DNA of 64,000 nucleotides from Druceiella hillmani (lineage: Eukaryota; Arthropoda; Insecta; Lepidoptera; Hepialidae). Positions within the stretch are counted from its first letter, which is position 1. Every line of letters begins with the position of its first letter. The notes beneath the pieces are model-generated. The model saw only the letters and a list, made by a program, of their open reading frames with translations. It had not been told where the DNA came from and ran no database searches. The position numbers and the translations under genes were made by a program. The stretch is from the NCBI GenBank assembly GCA_039881145.1, contig JAYKKI010000016.1, forward strand, positions 10,007,001 to 10,071,000, in the 5' to 3' direction. Below are positions 13,311 through 26,171 of the stretch, in pieces.

Positions 13311-15114
13311 TTATATTTTTATTAGTACAACTTATACAATTCTTTCATTAAAATGATGCAATTTACAATGAAAACTTTGTGTGCCCTTATTCCGTATCGC
13401 TGATTTCAGTTTTTACTTATTTAGAAACACTTTGAAATATCACGATAAATCAAAATTTATTAAAAAATTCAATTTCATAACTCGAGAAATTTAATAAAAA
13501 TAATTGCAATAATGTATATTTTTTTTATATTTACAGCTACTGACATAGACCACTGTTATACATTGTAAAATAAAAGGGTCTTGATTAGAAATGAGAACTA
13601 TTATTATTTCTAGACCATAGTTTTATTACTTATATACTAATATATTAATTGAAAATAAGTAATATCTGTAGCTAAGTACCGCTCAATACAAGTCATGAAT
13701 TGAACTATTTACTATTACACTATTTGGAACCTCAAAATTCAGTTGAACAATCAGTCGAATTCATCTATTGAAGTGACAATATTCAACCTGTGTGACCTTT
13801 CTGCTTGATAAATAGCTAAAGTACCTCAAAGCACATATTAACTTCGTCTAACACGTTATACAAAACCCTTTACCTACGCAGCGGTTAAATTAACTTCACC
13901 TTATAAACTTCCTCAGGTAATAGTGAGCCAAATGTTGAGGTGACTTTGTATCAGTGAAATATTTAACCGTTAACATCAACGTTTGTCGGCCTCGATATTT
14001 ATTTTCAGTTTCAACTTTAGAATTTACTGCAATATGCAAATATCATAAATTAAATTCTATATCCAATTTGTCATAATTAATTTAATATCATAATTGCACG
14101 CAGGTTGAAAATTTCAAATCAAAATATTATTTAAGTTATTGCGTAATATTATTGTTTGAAATTTTCGACTGTTACCATTAATTTTATCATTAAATATATA
14201 ATTGAAGGCATCATAGATTTCATTAAAAGTCGTTGTTATAATCGCAGTAAATCGATGTTATAATCGATTTTAAATTATATCTCATGAATATTTATCTCAT
14301 AAATTAAAATGCCTATTACGTACGTGTAGAATACTCACTACGAATTTGACCTCGCACTAAATAGTTTTTCGGTCAACTTTGAGCAAAGTTTTATCGACGC
14401 TGATTTTTTTTATAAATTAAATTTAGTAGTTCCAGAGGTAGAGGGAGGCGGATTTTCATACATTAGTGGAATCAATATCTGTAGGACTACTTTCATTAAA
14501 TTATGAAATAACTAAATTTGTAATCATTGTAAATCGTTCTTTCAAGTAATACTTTGAAAGGAAAAAAAATCGAGTATTTCATTTGCTCCTCTAAAAGTTC
14601 CATACAATATTTTAGTTAACTGCGGAGGTATGTGCGAATTATTAGGTTTTATTACTATGTCAAATTTCGGCATCAAATAGGAACCATTTGACGACGGAAG
14701 AGAACGAATGCGACACGTCCGTCCCAGCTGACGGATTTTCTAAGCGTTAATTTTTTTCTTTTCGAGGTACGAAATCCCAAAAATGTTCACTGACTTCTTT
14801 ATATGTGCAATAAGTAAATATTGTATAAACAAACTATGTACGCATTAATTAGAACACTAATTATAGTTTATATACTTATTTTTACAATTCATGTAAAACA
14901 TTTTTTGTAATATTTGAAACGAATGAGACATCGTGGAAAGTGTGAAAATAAAGATAAAAAAAGAAATATTTTAAATATTCTGGACCTATAGAAATGAATT
15001 AACAAAAACAGTGTAGCTACTTACCTACCGAATGGCAATAACTACATATTTTTAACCGCATAAAAAAAATTAAAATAACGAAACGCAAGACAAATTTGAA
15101 AAAAACAGGAATCG
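13311..15114. other. AT-rich DNA without a recognised gene
   Basis: No domain found. A somewhat GC-richer patch with GACGACGGAAGAGAACGAAT lies near 14691-14740, with no assignable function. Confidence 0.45.
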
Positions 15115-15375
15115 GAGAAAACAGCACACTGTAAAGCATGGCTGCAGCCCGGCGTATGACAAGGTTCACATAGAGCGCGGCACTAGCTGTGGAGGCATCA
15201 CCCAATTTCGGTGGACGGAGAGCTCTAAGTGTTTCAGCTGTCGGGGTGGATAGGGAAGCACGCGGACGATGGCGCCTTTTTGTTCAGCCTGTGGTGAGGG
15301 TTGCGAGGCTTCTGCGGTGTACTCTTTCTCGCTCAGTGGTTGTCAATCTCTCTTGCACCGATTGTCTCCAGTTTC
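15115..15375. other. GC-rich, CpG-containing island
   Basis: About 260 bp with many G, C and CpG steps (GCGCGG, CACGCGGACGATGGCGCC, CGCTCAG) interrupts DNA that is overwhelmingly AT. Both strands are open for 60 or so codons across it, but neither translation shows a known motif. It could be a promoter with a 5' untranslated exon, or a fragment of foreign or older sequence. No splice donor or TATA box could be tied to it with confidence. Confidence 0.5.
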
Positions 15376-16006
15376 ATGTGTTGTAGTTTTTATTTAAAGG
15401 AAGTATAAAATAGTATATCACGATTAGAAAATTGTTTCAGTGTTCGCTAGAGCTGGACTTTTATCACAGTACATCATATTCTACACCTGACTTCAAGAAA
15501 AATATTTGACTTAGTACTTGCTTCAAGAGTGCATATAAAAAGAGAAAAAATATAGAAGAATAATTATAATTAAAAATATTCAGTTTACCAAGTTTTATTA
15601 TAATCGGAAGCCATAAAAATTGGAAAATATATAATTATCAAGTCTGCAACCAATTATAAAACTATTTAATCTATATAATGAATATTTGTTGAAGGATTTA
15701 AATAATTAGGCAATTTTTAATATGAATTACAAGTATTTTTATATATCGCCGTATGATCAATCATGAACTTAATACACCCGACATAAAGGTATTTTATAGA
15801 TACAACAGTATTATCAATTTAGTTCTTTTATATTTTTTGGAATGGAAGATCTAAAAATAGAATGGAAAAATTTAATTTGTCCATGTTTCGGCAATGTGAA
15901 AAAAGTTAAAAAATGAAATAACAACATGTTTTTCAAAGTTTTCATAAATTGTTCAAATTTATAGTCAATATATTTACTATCTTATCAATTTGGATACATT
16001 TTTACT

Positions 16007-16010
<4 letters not shown>
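15376..16010. other. AT-rich DNA without a recognised gene
   Basis: Nothing recognised. Confidence 0.45.
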
Positions 16011-16066
<56 letters not shown>

Positions 16067-16073
16067 TATATAT
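16011..16073. repeat. (TA)n microsatellite
   Basis: Uninterrupted TA run, ending in TGTACATATATAT. Confidence 0.97.
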
Positions 16074-18304
16074 TTCTTTTTTTTCATCATACATTAGGTA
16101 TATAAAGAATATAGGAAATATAAAATATGATACCCCTAATTGAGACGAAATTTATTTTAAACTAATTTTTTCTAATTCTTTTTTAAAAATTTGGTGAAAG
16201 GAATGTTGCTTAATGGCTCTGTGTTATTTCTTAAATTACAAGAAGGAAAACCTTTGCGGGGGTTTCTTTTCCGAATTTACTTCTACTACAATTTCAAAGA
16301 AAAGAGAAGGTTTGTTTAAATAAGTGCCTGCTGACGTATTTGTTTAAAAACTATGAACGTGTAAAACTCTGGTGTTTATTATTAAGCTGTCAATAGGGCT
16401 TTCTCAAGTAAATAATCACAGTACTTTTTATTCAGAAATTAAGTTTAAACTTAGTGTCATATCTAATCGCATAGCAGCTATATTAATAATAATATTAAGC
16501 TTAAATGATTTAGAACAGCCGTGGCTGTAAGTGGTTTAAATTCAAACGATAGTTCGAAAGAAGCTCTCAGTTAAAAACTCATACGGTTATATTTATATAT
16601 AGAAACGACAATATTTATTTCAATATTTTGTTTAATAAGTTTCTGTAGGAACTTGATATATCCATATCGTCAATCATGTTCACATGGAAAACGTGTTTAC
16701 CAAGGCACTAAATTTGTACATTCAATTAATTCGATTATTTAATAAGTAGCCTGAATATTATAGTATGCGCGTTTTTATTAGTTAATTTTCTTAAGACAAT
16801 TTACAACTTTTATTTATATAAAGGAACTAGATGAATTGTTTTTTTAAAATGTGAATAATGGAAATTTATTTGTAGGCGTAAAACGATTGTGAATATATAT
16901 ATATATGTGTATAGAAACTGGTTATTTTTAAATTATTATAGCCATACAAATTTTATAAATTGATGGATAAAAAATAAGACGATTACAATCAAATATTTGT
17001 TTGTGTCTGGAGATATACTTAAAACCTTAACACAAGAGTTAAGCGTACTGCAGTGCACGTTAACGGGCGGCGCGCGGTACACTCGTAATCTAACCGATAC
17101 GATGCGACGCAACACGGCGTTCTTATTCGATTCCAAAAATGATGTGACAGGAATATTATTTAGCAGTCAAAAAAATTAATAACTGTTGTAATTTTGTGTT
17201 TTTCCAACTTTATTTTTTTCCTAAATTCATATTTCGTATTCAAAATGAAACGTTTAAACGTATTTATTATTGAGAAAATGTTGAAAATAAAAAAAATGTT
17301 TTATTATTTTTCCCATTAAAAAGTCCAAATAAAAAAACCCTGTTTGTTTTTTGGGCGATATTGTAAAAATAGTGACATAAATGGTTGCATGAAATTATTT
17401 CATAATACGAATATTCCCTTCTATTAGAGTGAAAACAAAATTTCAGAAAGGAAAAGAAATATTTTTGTTTTTTTTTTAAAAGACAATTAATTTTGAAGTA
17501 TCCTGTAGAATTTAATTTTTATTTAGATGTACTTTTAACTAGCTTCATGCCTATTGTATCGATTCGAAAATTAGCTGAATTAGTTTTGAAATAAAAAACA
17601 ATGAACACCACAGTGATATAAAGTACTGATGGGGCCATCGATGATAATTTATATGGGTACGACGACGGTAGCTCAGAGGGGAGGTGAATTTGGTGATGAG
17701 TACAAAAGTTAGTCATATATTTCACCCTCAATCATTCTATCGCACGTGTGTTAATAAGAAAAAAAGCACACAAAAGTTATTTGAATTTTGAAGTGTTATT
17801 CTTTTTGGTATATGAAAGTGATATGAAAATATCACTTTTGCTACCCACCGAGTAAGTTCCTTAACATTTTCAATTAGATGGTGATTTTGTAGTTCCATGG
17901 TGTACATGTACACGTGTTACAAGTGAAACTTTTCTTATAATTATTATTATAAAAGAAAAACATATTTTAAAATTATCGCGCAAGAAAGTATTAGACTCTT
18001 ATCACTGTTAAATTTGTTTATATGCAAATTTTTTTACAGCTAATGATAATTAAGAGAAATTATAGTTTTAAAAAGAAAACACAATCTTTGACTTATTTCT
18101 ATTAAGATCACTTAACTTTTAGTCTGTCTGTCTCCCGCAGCAAATTTTCTCAGGAACCGTTTGACGTAGGGAATTTAAATTCAGCAAATACTTGGAAATC
18201 TTTACATAGTCACTTTAGGCAAAGCAAAATATATGCCCTAAAAAGTACCGAATAACTCCATCTCTTCCCATTATTTCCAAATCTAGTTACCCAAACATTA
18301 CAAA
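16074..18304. other. AT-rich DNA with a small CpG-rich patch
   Basis: No gene recognised. A patch at about 17045-17125 (GTGCACGTTAACGGGCGGCG, then ATGCGACGCAACACGGCG) is conspicuously GC and CpG rich, and overlapping frames run through it on both strands. At 18120-18200 the sequence AGTCTGTCTGTCTCCCGCAG with TTCTCAGGAACCGTTTGACG resembles the tail module of widespread insect interspersed repeats. Confidence 0.45.
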
Positions 18305-18714
18305 AAATAGTGTTGGTAGATATTCACAAAAAAAATACAGAAAAATTGTGATAATATTAGGTGTTATCATTTTTAAAATTTTTAATTCATCTTTATAAAA
18401 GAAATACAAGAAAACAATAGAAAACAATAATTACTTCAGAGAAAATAAAATTACCATTTATGAATAGTTTAATAGAAAAACGTTTTATCCTTTAATATTT
18501 TATCTATGAGTTCTGCTTAACTTTGGCACGTTTTCTGTATAAAGTTATGGTGGTTAAAATCATAATAACAAAATAGTTTAACATTGAACGAGACCGTCGT
18601 AAACACAGTGTTCTAGGCATCAAAGTAAAGATAAGATACTAATATGAACGGATGTGTAGAGTACACACATTACTAAGCACACATATTCTCAGCAGACGGA
18701 GCTCTCCGTCCTCA
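18305..18714 (+). repeat. Tandem duplication, unit 1
   Basis: About 410 bp repeated directly at 18724-19122. Shared landmarks are GTTGGTAGA, TGTGATAAT..TAGGT.TTATCA, ACGAGAC..., ATATGAACGGATGTGT.GAGTA and a terminal GACGGAGCTCTCCGTC palindrome. Non-coding in all frames. Confidence 0.88.
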
Positions 18715-18723
18715 TCATTTAAA

Positions 18724-19122
18724 ACAGCGTTGGTAGAAATTTACAAAAAATTTACTGGAAAATTGTGATAATCCTAGGTATTATCATTTTTGAAAGTTTT
18801 AATATAGGTTTATAAAAGAAATAATAACAATAATTACTGCAGGGAAAATAATATTACCATTTTTAAATAGTTTAATAGAAACATGTCTTATCCTTTAATA
18901 TTTTATATATCGCCGTGTGAATTCTGCTTAACTTTGTCAGGTTTTCTGTATAAAGTTATAGTGATTAAAATCATAATAACAAAATAGTTTAACATCGAAC
19001 GAGACAAACCGTCATAAACACAGCGTTCTAGGCGTTAACGTAAAGATAAGATACCAATATGAACGGATGTGTGGAGTACACATATTACTAATATTCACAG
19101 CAGACGGAGCCCTCCGTCCTCA
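18724..19122 (+). repeat. Tandem duplication, unit 2
   Basis: Second unit, offset by 408-417 bp from the first. It has point differences and small indels throughout, so the duplication is not recent. The terminal palindrome is altered to GACGGAGCCCTCCGTC. Confidence 0.88.
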
Positions 19123-21419
19123 GTGGGAGTAAAATAATGCTCGTCATTTACGAGCAACTGAACTAACTAATCTTGAAGCAAGTCCTTTGAACCTGTATGA
19201 AGCATGTTTAGTTGAGAGTGACACCGTGATAAGAATTTTACACGGGAAACATTCAAATGGAAATGTAATTTCCGAAATAATCACAACAATGTCGAAGTCA
19301 TTATTGTTGTCGTGGTACTCGTTGTAAAGTTGTTGTTACTGGAAATATGTATGTATTTTTAAACTATTTCAAATATTTATTTTGAATGATTCAACTTATT
19401 TGATACCTTTTCTAGTTTTGTGTGAATATTTCTGTAACAAATTACGGTCTTCGCTTATGTATATTTGTACGTATAAAATTTAAAATATTTTTTATAAAAA
19501 ATAATTCGTTTCCATTTAGGTTAGAAAAGAAACAAAATAAATTCTTTTGAAAATGAAGACTTTTTTTATTGTTACTTCATTAGCACTTATAGACCATCGC
19601 TGGTTCTTCGTTCTGCATCTTGCTATAGTTCCATGATGTCCATGATTAAATTCAAAAGCAATATTTTATAATTCTTTTTGATAAATTAGTTAAGTATCAA
19701 ATTTTATGTCAATTGGTAGACATTTTTAAGGTTCCCCATTTGAAAGCAAAAAAACGGAAACTTTAAAAGATCACTCGCGTGTCTCTATCATTTGACAGAA
19801 ATATGAGGGGTGTTTTAAGGTACATTCAATACTCAATGCTTTTAAATTTCTATATATAGATCGAATAGTTGGAAGTATAGTATACAAGCTCTTTCAAAGT
19901 TGAATAGAGCTGGTAGTAATGGTTTTCATTTTTTTTTTCATATTTTTCCGCTCTTTTCCTATCTTAATATATGTAACATTTTACATATAGAAAAATGATT
20001 TTAATTTTCACAGTTTTTTAAATATTCACGATAATATAATATTTCCCCCTACTTATATTGGTATTATTGTATATTTTTTACGCGGAAGTTTATATTAGTT
20101 CTGAGTAATAAAGTATTAAATACTGGAATCTTCTATACGGAAGCCAAACTTGTATTTCATTGAACTCTATTTATACTGTTAAAATATTTCGAAATATTTG
20201 CCTAGTTTTCAAAACACACTACTTTTACCATAATTCAGTGCTTATTTTTATTCAGGTAATCTTGTTTTAATTCCTATTAATTTCAGTCTATTACAGATTT
20301 AAAAATTATGACTGAGCGACATGTAAACAAATAGCCCAATCTATTAGAACTTGAAGTCTGAAATTTTACACAAGATTATAAACATGCACAAAAATAATTG
20401 CGAAATTCAAAACTGGAAATATTTTATAATTTCAGGGTTGTACATGAATTAACTACCTGAATTTCGACCAGTTTTATTCGACAGCCTAAAACTCATAATT
20501 TTTTGATAAATTAGTAATGGTAAAGTAGACATTTTAAAAACAAAAAATACTTTTGTTTTTGTAACGAAAGAGACAAGAGCCTATTTTTTTTACTAAATTA
20601 GGTAAATAGTGTATTTTTAATATAAAGACATTCAGATTACTAATTATTAAAACGTTGTTAATATGTTACGCCATTTGATAAGATTTTTCTACGTCCTACA
20701 TGATTAAACTAAAGACACATTAATTCAATTGAAATGTATCTTCGTCAAAGAATTTAGATGCACTGTATTTGCTAATATAAATAAACTTTCGGCATTTAAA
20801 ATAAAAAAAATTCATCTTTTAGGAATTTTTGTTTTTATTGTTCCGTATTCCGTAGTCTATTTTAAGTCACTTGTAAAAACACTCTGTGTAATAACGAAAG
20901 GTTTACTCACAGACTTAGTGCACTCCAAGCTATTTATTAGCAGATGATAGTGGTATACCCTATTTATTTTAATGTAATTCGGTAAGAAATATACCAAACA
21001 TTTTAAAAATGCTCCTTTCTTCTTATTTGTATCTTTAAATGGACTACAAAAAACGGGAAGGCACACAATTCAACTGCACTTATTTTTTTGTATATTTTAC
21101 TCCATGTATCCAAAATTTATTAATCGATTTGAATTATTATTTGAAAAAAAATAAAAATATAAGTGCATTGTCGTGTTCACTGCAGTGGAAAAAAGTTCAC
21201 ACTCGGTAAATTTCAAATTTATTAATATTCGGATAGGATATTATACAATAAAAGTTTAACAAGGCACTGTGGTTATTTGAAATGGTTTAAATTTTTAGCC
21301 GACTATAAAAATAGAGGAAGATGTGTATACCGATTTTACCGAGATTTCTGGACCGATTTGTCTCATTCTTTTCCTGTTTCAAAGAGTATAATAGCTAGAT
21401 GGTCCATTTAAATATCGTG
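19123..21419. other. AT-rich DNA without a recognised gene
   Basis: Frames of about 70 codons near 20729-21066 overlap on opposite strands and show no motif. Nothing else supported. Confidence 0.45.
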
Positions 21420-22440
21420 ATGATCTGACGACGGGATCTGAAAATGTACAATTGTATTCCTTTACGAATGGTAGTAAATCAACTGCAATACAAAATATAT
21501 CCTACTTGTTGCTGTTATTTTGGCAAATAACTACACGTCATGATCTAATGATGAATTCTGAGAATAAACACGGAAAGGCCTTAACAAATGGTAGTAAACA
21601 AACCGTGATTTATGGCATTAACTGCTGGTAGTTGTCAATTTGCAAAACAACTACACAGTCGACCAGGTTAGGATCTGACGATGAGTTTCGGAAATGAACA
21701 TTGAAACTCCTTACCTAACGGTAGTAAATCAAACGTGATTCAACACATTTGCTACTAGTAGATTACTTTGCAAGATCTGATGTTGAACTTTGCATATAGA
21801 GAATAGAACTCATCAACGGCTAACCATTCGCGACTATTGCTATCTCTTCGCTTTTATGCTTTGTTGATGACAAATTTATATCAAGGGGAAATTATTTATT
21901 TACGAGCTTTTGCTCGTGATTTTTAATAACTATGCAATATTATAAGAAAGGAAATAATTAAATATTAGGTTTAGCTTAAATATTGTTATTATTCAATTCT
22001 AAAATAAAAATATTTTTGGTAATCTAACTTCAAAAAAGTAGACTAATTATTTATATTATAGTTTCTAATTATTATATTTTAGACCTAATTCTTTACGATG
22101 AATAGTTAGTAATTATTACGACGATTAAGTTATTTATTTTTTAAGTCGGTGCCAAAACCGTCGAATAACTTAAACGAGTGCAAAATTTTATATTATAAAT
22201 ACAGCCTTTGTGAAATTATTTCGTAATTTGAGCACATTATGAGTTAAAATTTTAAATTTAAATTATCGAATAAGTCAAAATATTAATTTGTTTAAATCGG
22301 TCGATAGTGCCGATAATGACTTCAAAAAGTGACTTAGTTGTTTATTATGAATGTTTAGTCACCTATTTTGCATTAATTATTTTTTACTTTTTAGTACTTA
22401 CATCTTTGAAGTCGCTTTTTTAAAAATGTTTTATTTTGTA
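21420..22440 (+). repeat. Repeat U, old diverged copy
   Basis: Starts with about three tandem units of roughly 120 bp (GATCTGACGATG..., AACTCCTTA, GGTAGTAAATCAAACGTGATT, ACTACACAGTCGACCAGGTTA). These are followed by CGAGCTTTTGCTCGTGATTT and then the 3' body with AAGTCGGTGCC..AACCGTCGA and ACAGCCTTTGTGAA. The same order is seen at 57418-58260. It has no coding capacity. It lies just downstream (in LINE orientation) of the reverse-transcriptase fossil, but whether they are one element is unclear. Confidence 0.7.
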
Positions 22441-22680
22441 CGAAGTTGTATTAAATATGTATGTTTCGGTGTAAATATTGCTCAACTTATTAATCAAAGT
22501 ATTTAATATTAATTACTTTTTCCTAACATGGATATTGCAATATATTCTATTCACTGATTAATAAAATTGTATCAACATATGGTTTTTATGTGCGAAAGTT
22601 ATTTTTTATGAGTTTTAAGAATTAAGAGTTTACATCAAGTCATTTTTCGGTTTTGGAAAATTTCTTTTCAGTTTTTGTCA

Positions 22681-23285
22681 TGAGCCTCTCTCACAGTTGT
22701 TCTTGTAAAATAGAAGAATTTTGTAATATGCAAATGCTATAACATAACCCGCGATATTAAATTTGAGCATCCCGCTGACGTAAATTGAGAATTATGTTGG
22801 TATAAGAGTATTTCGTTGTGGAGTACCATAAGTAACACATTGCGGTTCACTTATAGGCATATTGGTATTTACTCTTTTTGTCCAGTCTTCAATGTAGCTT
22901 ACGAACCAGTCATGTATTTTGCTACGTACACCAATATCATAAAGCTTCTTTAAAAGTAATTTTAAGGTCAAGCAATACAACTACATTCCTATCCACGTAC
23001 CGTATTCCTGACCATTCCTGTCCTTGTACTAAGCTATATACCTAGTGATAGTCAATACGGTATCATTCATTTTTCTTCCTCTTATAAATCTGTATCGATT
23101 ATTAGAATACTTTTGTTTAATCTCAAAGCAGTCAGTCGGTTATTTATGACTATTCCAATAAATTTACTAAATACATTTAAAATGTATCTACAATACGTGT
23201 AGATATGTAAGACGTAAACAGAAATATTTTCTTCTCTATTCTCAATTAATTGAGAATACAATGCATCTATTCCTTCTGAGCTCAT
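22681..23285 (-). pseudogene. Non-LTR retrotransposon (CR1/Jockey-like) reverse transcriptase, degraded fragment
   Basis: The living protein copies LINE RNA into DNA at a nicked target. On the minus strand the order of motifs is that of LINE reverse transcriptases: LNVFSKFIGIVINNRL, RGRKMNDTVLTIT, VVVLLDLK, then LLKKLYDIGVR with WFVSYIEDWTKRV, CVTYGTPQ, FSIYVSGML and finally AFAYYKILLF. The last block corresponds to the catalytic F/YADD motif, and here both aspartates are tyrosine (AYY), so the enzyme is dead. There is also an in-frame stop after TLIPT, a frame change near 22980, and loss of the residues that normally follow the first catalytic aspartate. Only the middle of the RT domain is left. 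The endonuclease domain was not found. Confidence 0.85.
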
Positions 23286-23610
23286 TTTTCGTAATTAATA
23301 TTTTTCATGAATTCGTCGACGTAAGTTTGTCATAGTAAGAGTGTTCGCTGTAATATCTCGTAAGTCGTGGTTTTTAGTAATGTTTTGTTCCTTTTTACTT
23401 CAGTGCGCATTATATTAGAGAGTCACTCATCAATCTTATTTTACACAAGTTGAAAAGACACCAATAAAGCTAATGCAGCGGTCGCGAGCTGCAAAGTGAT
23501 ACGATTCGCACGTACGGCTTTCGTCGGCTCTTTGCATCTACAGCGCTTCAACTAAACGCCTAACGATGGTAGGCGTTATCGCATCACCCTTTTCCTCTCT
23601 CCCAAATGAG
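23286..23610. other. GC-richer patch upstream of the LINE fossil
   Basis: The stretch 23475-23600 (AGCGGTCGCGAGCTGCAAAG, TTCGCACGTACGGCTTTCGT) is much less AT-rich than its surroundings. It carries a small hairpin (AACGCCTA at 23555-23562 against TAGGCGTT at 23570-23577). It could be upstream LINE sequence or unrelated. No protein match could be recognised. Confidence 0.4.
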
Positions 23611-24203
23611 GGTATTTAATGAAATCCATCATATTGCCAAGAGAAAATCCTACATACAAAAAAAATCGTTTTCAAATTGATCAAAATTTACATACAACTT
23701 TAAAATTAAACCTAAATTCTATTCCGAGTCTCTGGATTGTATGGAGTACGCAGTAAAGTCTGGATGTACTATTTGTATAATCATATAGAGGTGGACCATC
23801 ATTTTTAGTCCTATAATGTATGCTTTTGTTAAGTTATATGTATTTTCAAGGACGGTTATGTGAATATCTGTTGCCTTTAATCATTTACAGTTAACAATTA
23901 TGAATCGGTTCCAAATCTGTAGCTGTCAATAATTTTTTTTATTCAGATCTTCTTTTACCTTAACCGGCCATGATACACAAGAAATTTGCCTTCAAAGGTA
24001 ACAACAAACGAATTATGTTGTTATTTGTATTCACAGTGACGACATCATCAAAATATTTCAATTATTTGTTGTCACTTGTGACATTAGTCCTGCTATATAA
24101 TATTTTTTTATGAAAAATTTCACTATGACTATTTGGGTTAAAAAACTTTATTATATTGTGGGAGAATATACAAACACAGGCAAGATGAACACATCATCAT
24201 AGG
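23611..24203. other. AT-rich DNA without a recognised gene
   Basis: Nothing recognised. Confidence 0.45.
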
Positions 24204-24285
24204 TACACCCACACACTGGCAAACACACATATACAAACGTATGCACGCATACACACACACACACGCGCGCGCACACACATACACG

Positions 24286-24320
<35 letters not shown>

Positions 24321-24328
24321 ACACACCC
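24204..24328. repeat. (CA)n-rich microsatellite with CG and TA interruptions
   Basis: A run of CACACA mixed with ACGCGCGCGC and ATACAC. The minus-strand frame rich in C and V is an artefact of the repeat. Confidence 0.95.
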
Positions 24329-25116
24329 CTGTCCTACACATTTTGTCATGAAAATGAGTGCTGCTCTGTCATATTACCAATTATGATAAAACAGCACACG
24401 TTTTATTGTGATAATCTACTGCAGCTTTGTTATGAATGTAACTTAATGTATTTTCTTATAACTTAGGAATACATCACAAGTGTTCTAATAAATGCATATA
24501 TACTTAAGTTAACTCTCTTTAAAGATATCCAGAGGTTGGGTAAAATTAAATCGAAGCATTCAATCTCATACGTAATAAGTGATTTATTGCATAATATTCT
24601 CAACACAAATCGTAAAATGTATCACAAAATGCCAAATTATATCCTTACCGCAGCGAAAAATATGTATAAAAGTTGAGATAATTTTTTTCAATTAAATTAA
24701 TTAACACATGCTTAAAATGAAAAAAATTAAATAGAATGCATGATGTTAAATGATTTTTTCCAGGTACATATATTTCCCTTTTGACTATCAATTTTAAGTT
24801 AAAACAAGAAATTATAAATAGGCGTGATTATAACGTTTAACCAATGTTGAAATATTTAACTTCTAGGCAAAGATAATGTTTCGTCTGGGTAAAGTTAGTA
24901 AATATGGCTAATATTTAAAAAAAAAACCTGAAACGCAAATTGGTTATTACCCCTTTTTTGTACTACAAAGGAAATAATCAATTATTGACATAATTTTCAA
25001 CTGCAATTTTCTCGTAATATTTTCATTGCTATATCAAGATTTGCACACGTAAATACCAAAATAATAACTTAATGTGAAAATAATTGTCGCCATTTCCTAT
25101 TTTCTTCTATTTACCC
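24329..25116. other. AT-rich DNA without a recognised gene
   Basis: Nothing recognised. Confidence 0.45.
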
Positions 25117-25126
25117 CATTTATTTA

Positions 25127-25394
25127 CAATTAAATGAAACTACGTGATATAGTATTATTTCTACTTTCTTTAAGTTCTTTACTACAACCTAGATTTCGTT
25201 GTATTACAACATCTTCAGATAGGCTATTAGCAAAGATCTTTGCTAATAACCCACCTGAAGATTTTGTAATACAACGAAATCTAGGTGGTGGTAAAGAACT
25301 TAAAGAAAGTAGAAGTAATACTAGGTCACGTAGTTTCATTTACTTGTGAATAATGAATTACTACAAAATTAACGCCAAATATATTCAATATTCG
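25127..25394 (-). mobile_element. Palindromic (foldback) element, copy 2
   Basis: Inverted relative to copy 1. The palindromic core, about 220 bp (25127-25350), folds into one hairpin whose apex is GCAAAGATCTTTGC. It is followed by the reverse complement of the lead sequence (CGCCAAATATATTCAA). The direct repeat CATTTATTTA flanks it at 25117-25126 and 25395-25404 (10 bp). The two opposite-strand frames of about 70 codons are mirror images caused by the palindrome, not genes. Confidence 0.82.
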
Positions 25395-25404
25395 CATTTA
25401 TTTA

Positions 25405-26084
25405 GTTATTTTTTATCTAATGACTGGAATTACATAACATTTTTGGGCTTTAATTTTGGAAACCCTAATATTTCAACGACTTTTTTGCACAAATCACTAA
25501 TAATGTATAATTAAATATTTACTGTAGTTCTTATCAATTTTCAGTTTAATTTAAAACGATAAAAATAATAGTGACACAAGCACGCAGTATTTTCATTATA
25601 TAATAAATATTATCTGAGAAATCCAACTTCATTTAATATTTATAAAATATACATATCATATGTTCCTAGATAGGATCCGCCTTTTCTATAAAAAATACTA
25701 CTCAACTTTATGCGTATAGAGACACAAGAAAGAAATTTAAAATACTTAATTTTTATGAAATATTTATCCATATATAAAAATTAGGGACGTCATTTTTTAT
25801 TCTCCAAATCCCATTTTATGAAGAGTGAAAACGTTTTTAAAGTTCAATGACTTGTAATACTTTCGAAATTGCATCCTTTTCGAGATACAAGTCTCCAAAT
25901 ATCTAACTTTTTAAACACTTGCCTCATGATATAGATACATAAGCCTCATTATTTCAAAAAATTTGCTCATTTATTTTAGTCAAATTGCAGTCATATATCT
26001 GAAAGAGATATATGCACCAATGTTATTTACCTTAAACTTCTAAAACTTATAACAGGAATAATATTTACAATGCCAATATCACAG
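25405..26084. other. AT-rich DNA without a recognised gene
   Basis: Nothing recognised. Confidence 0.45.
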
Positions 26085-26166
<82 letters not shown>

Positions 26167-26171
26167 TATAT
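26085..26171. repeat. (TA)n microsatellite with TG interruptions
   Basis: TA run broken by TATGTA steps. Confidence 0.97.

Noticed and set aside
25127..25350. Mirror-image open frames of about 70 codons on both strands (MKLRD...)
   Set aside because: They arise from the palindromic element being its own reverse complement. The same frame is broken in the other copies.
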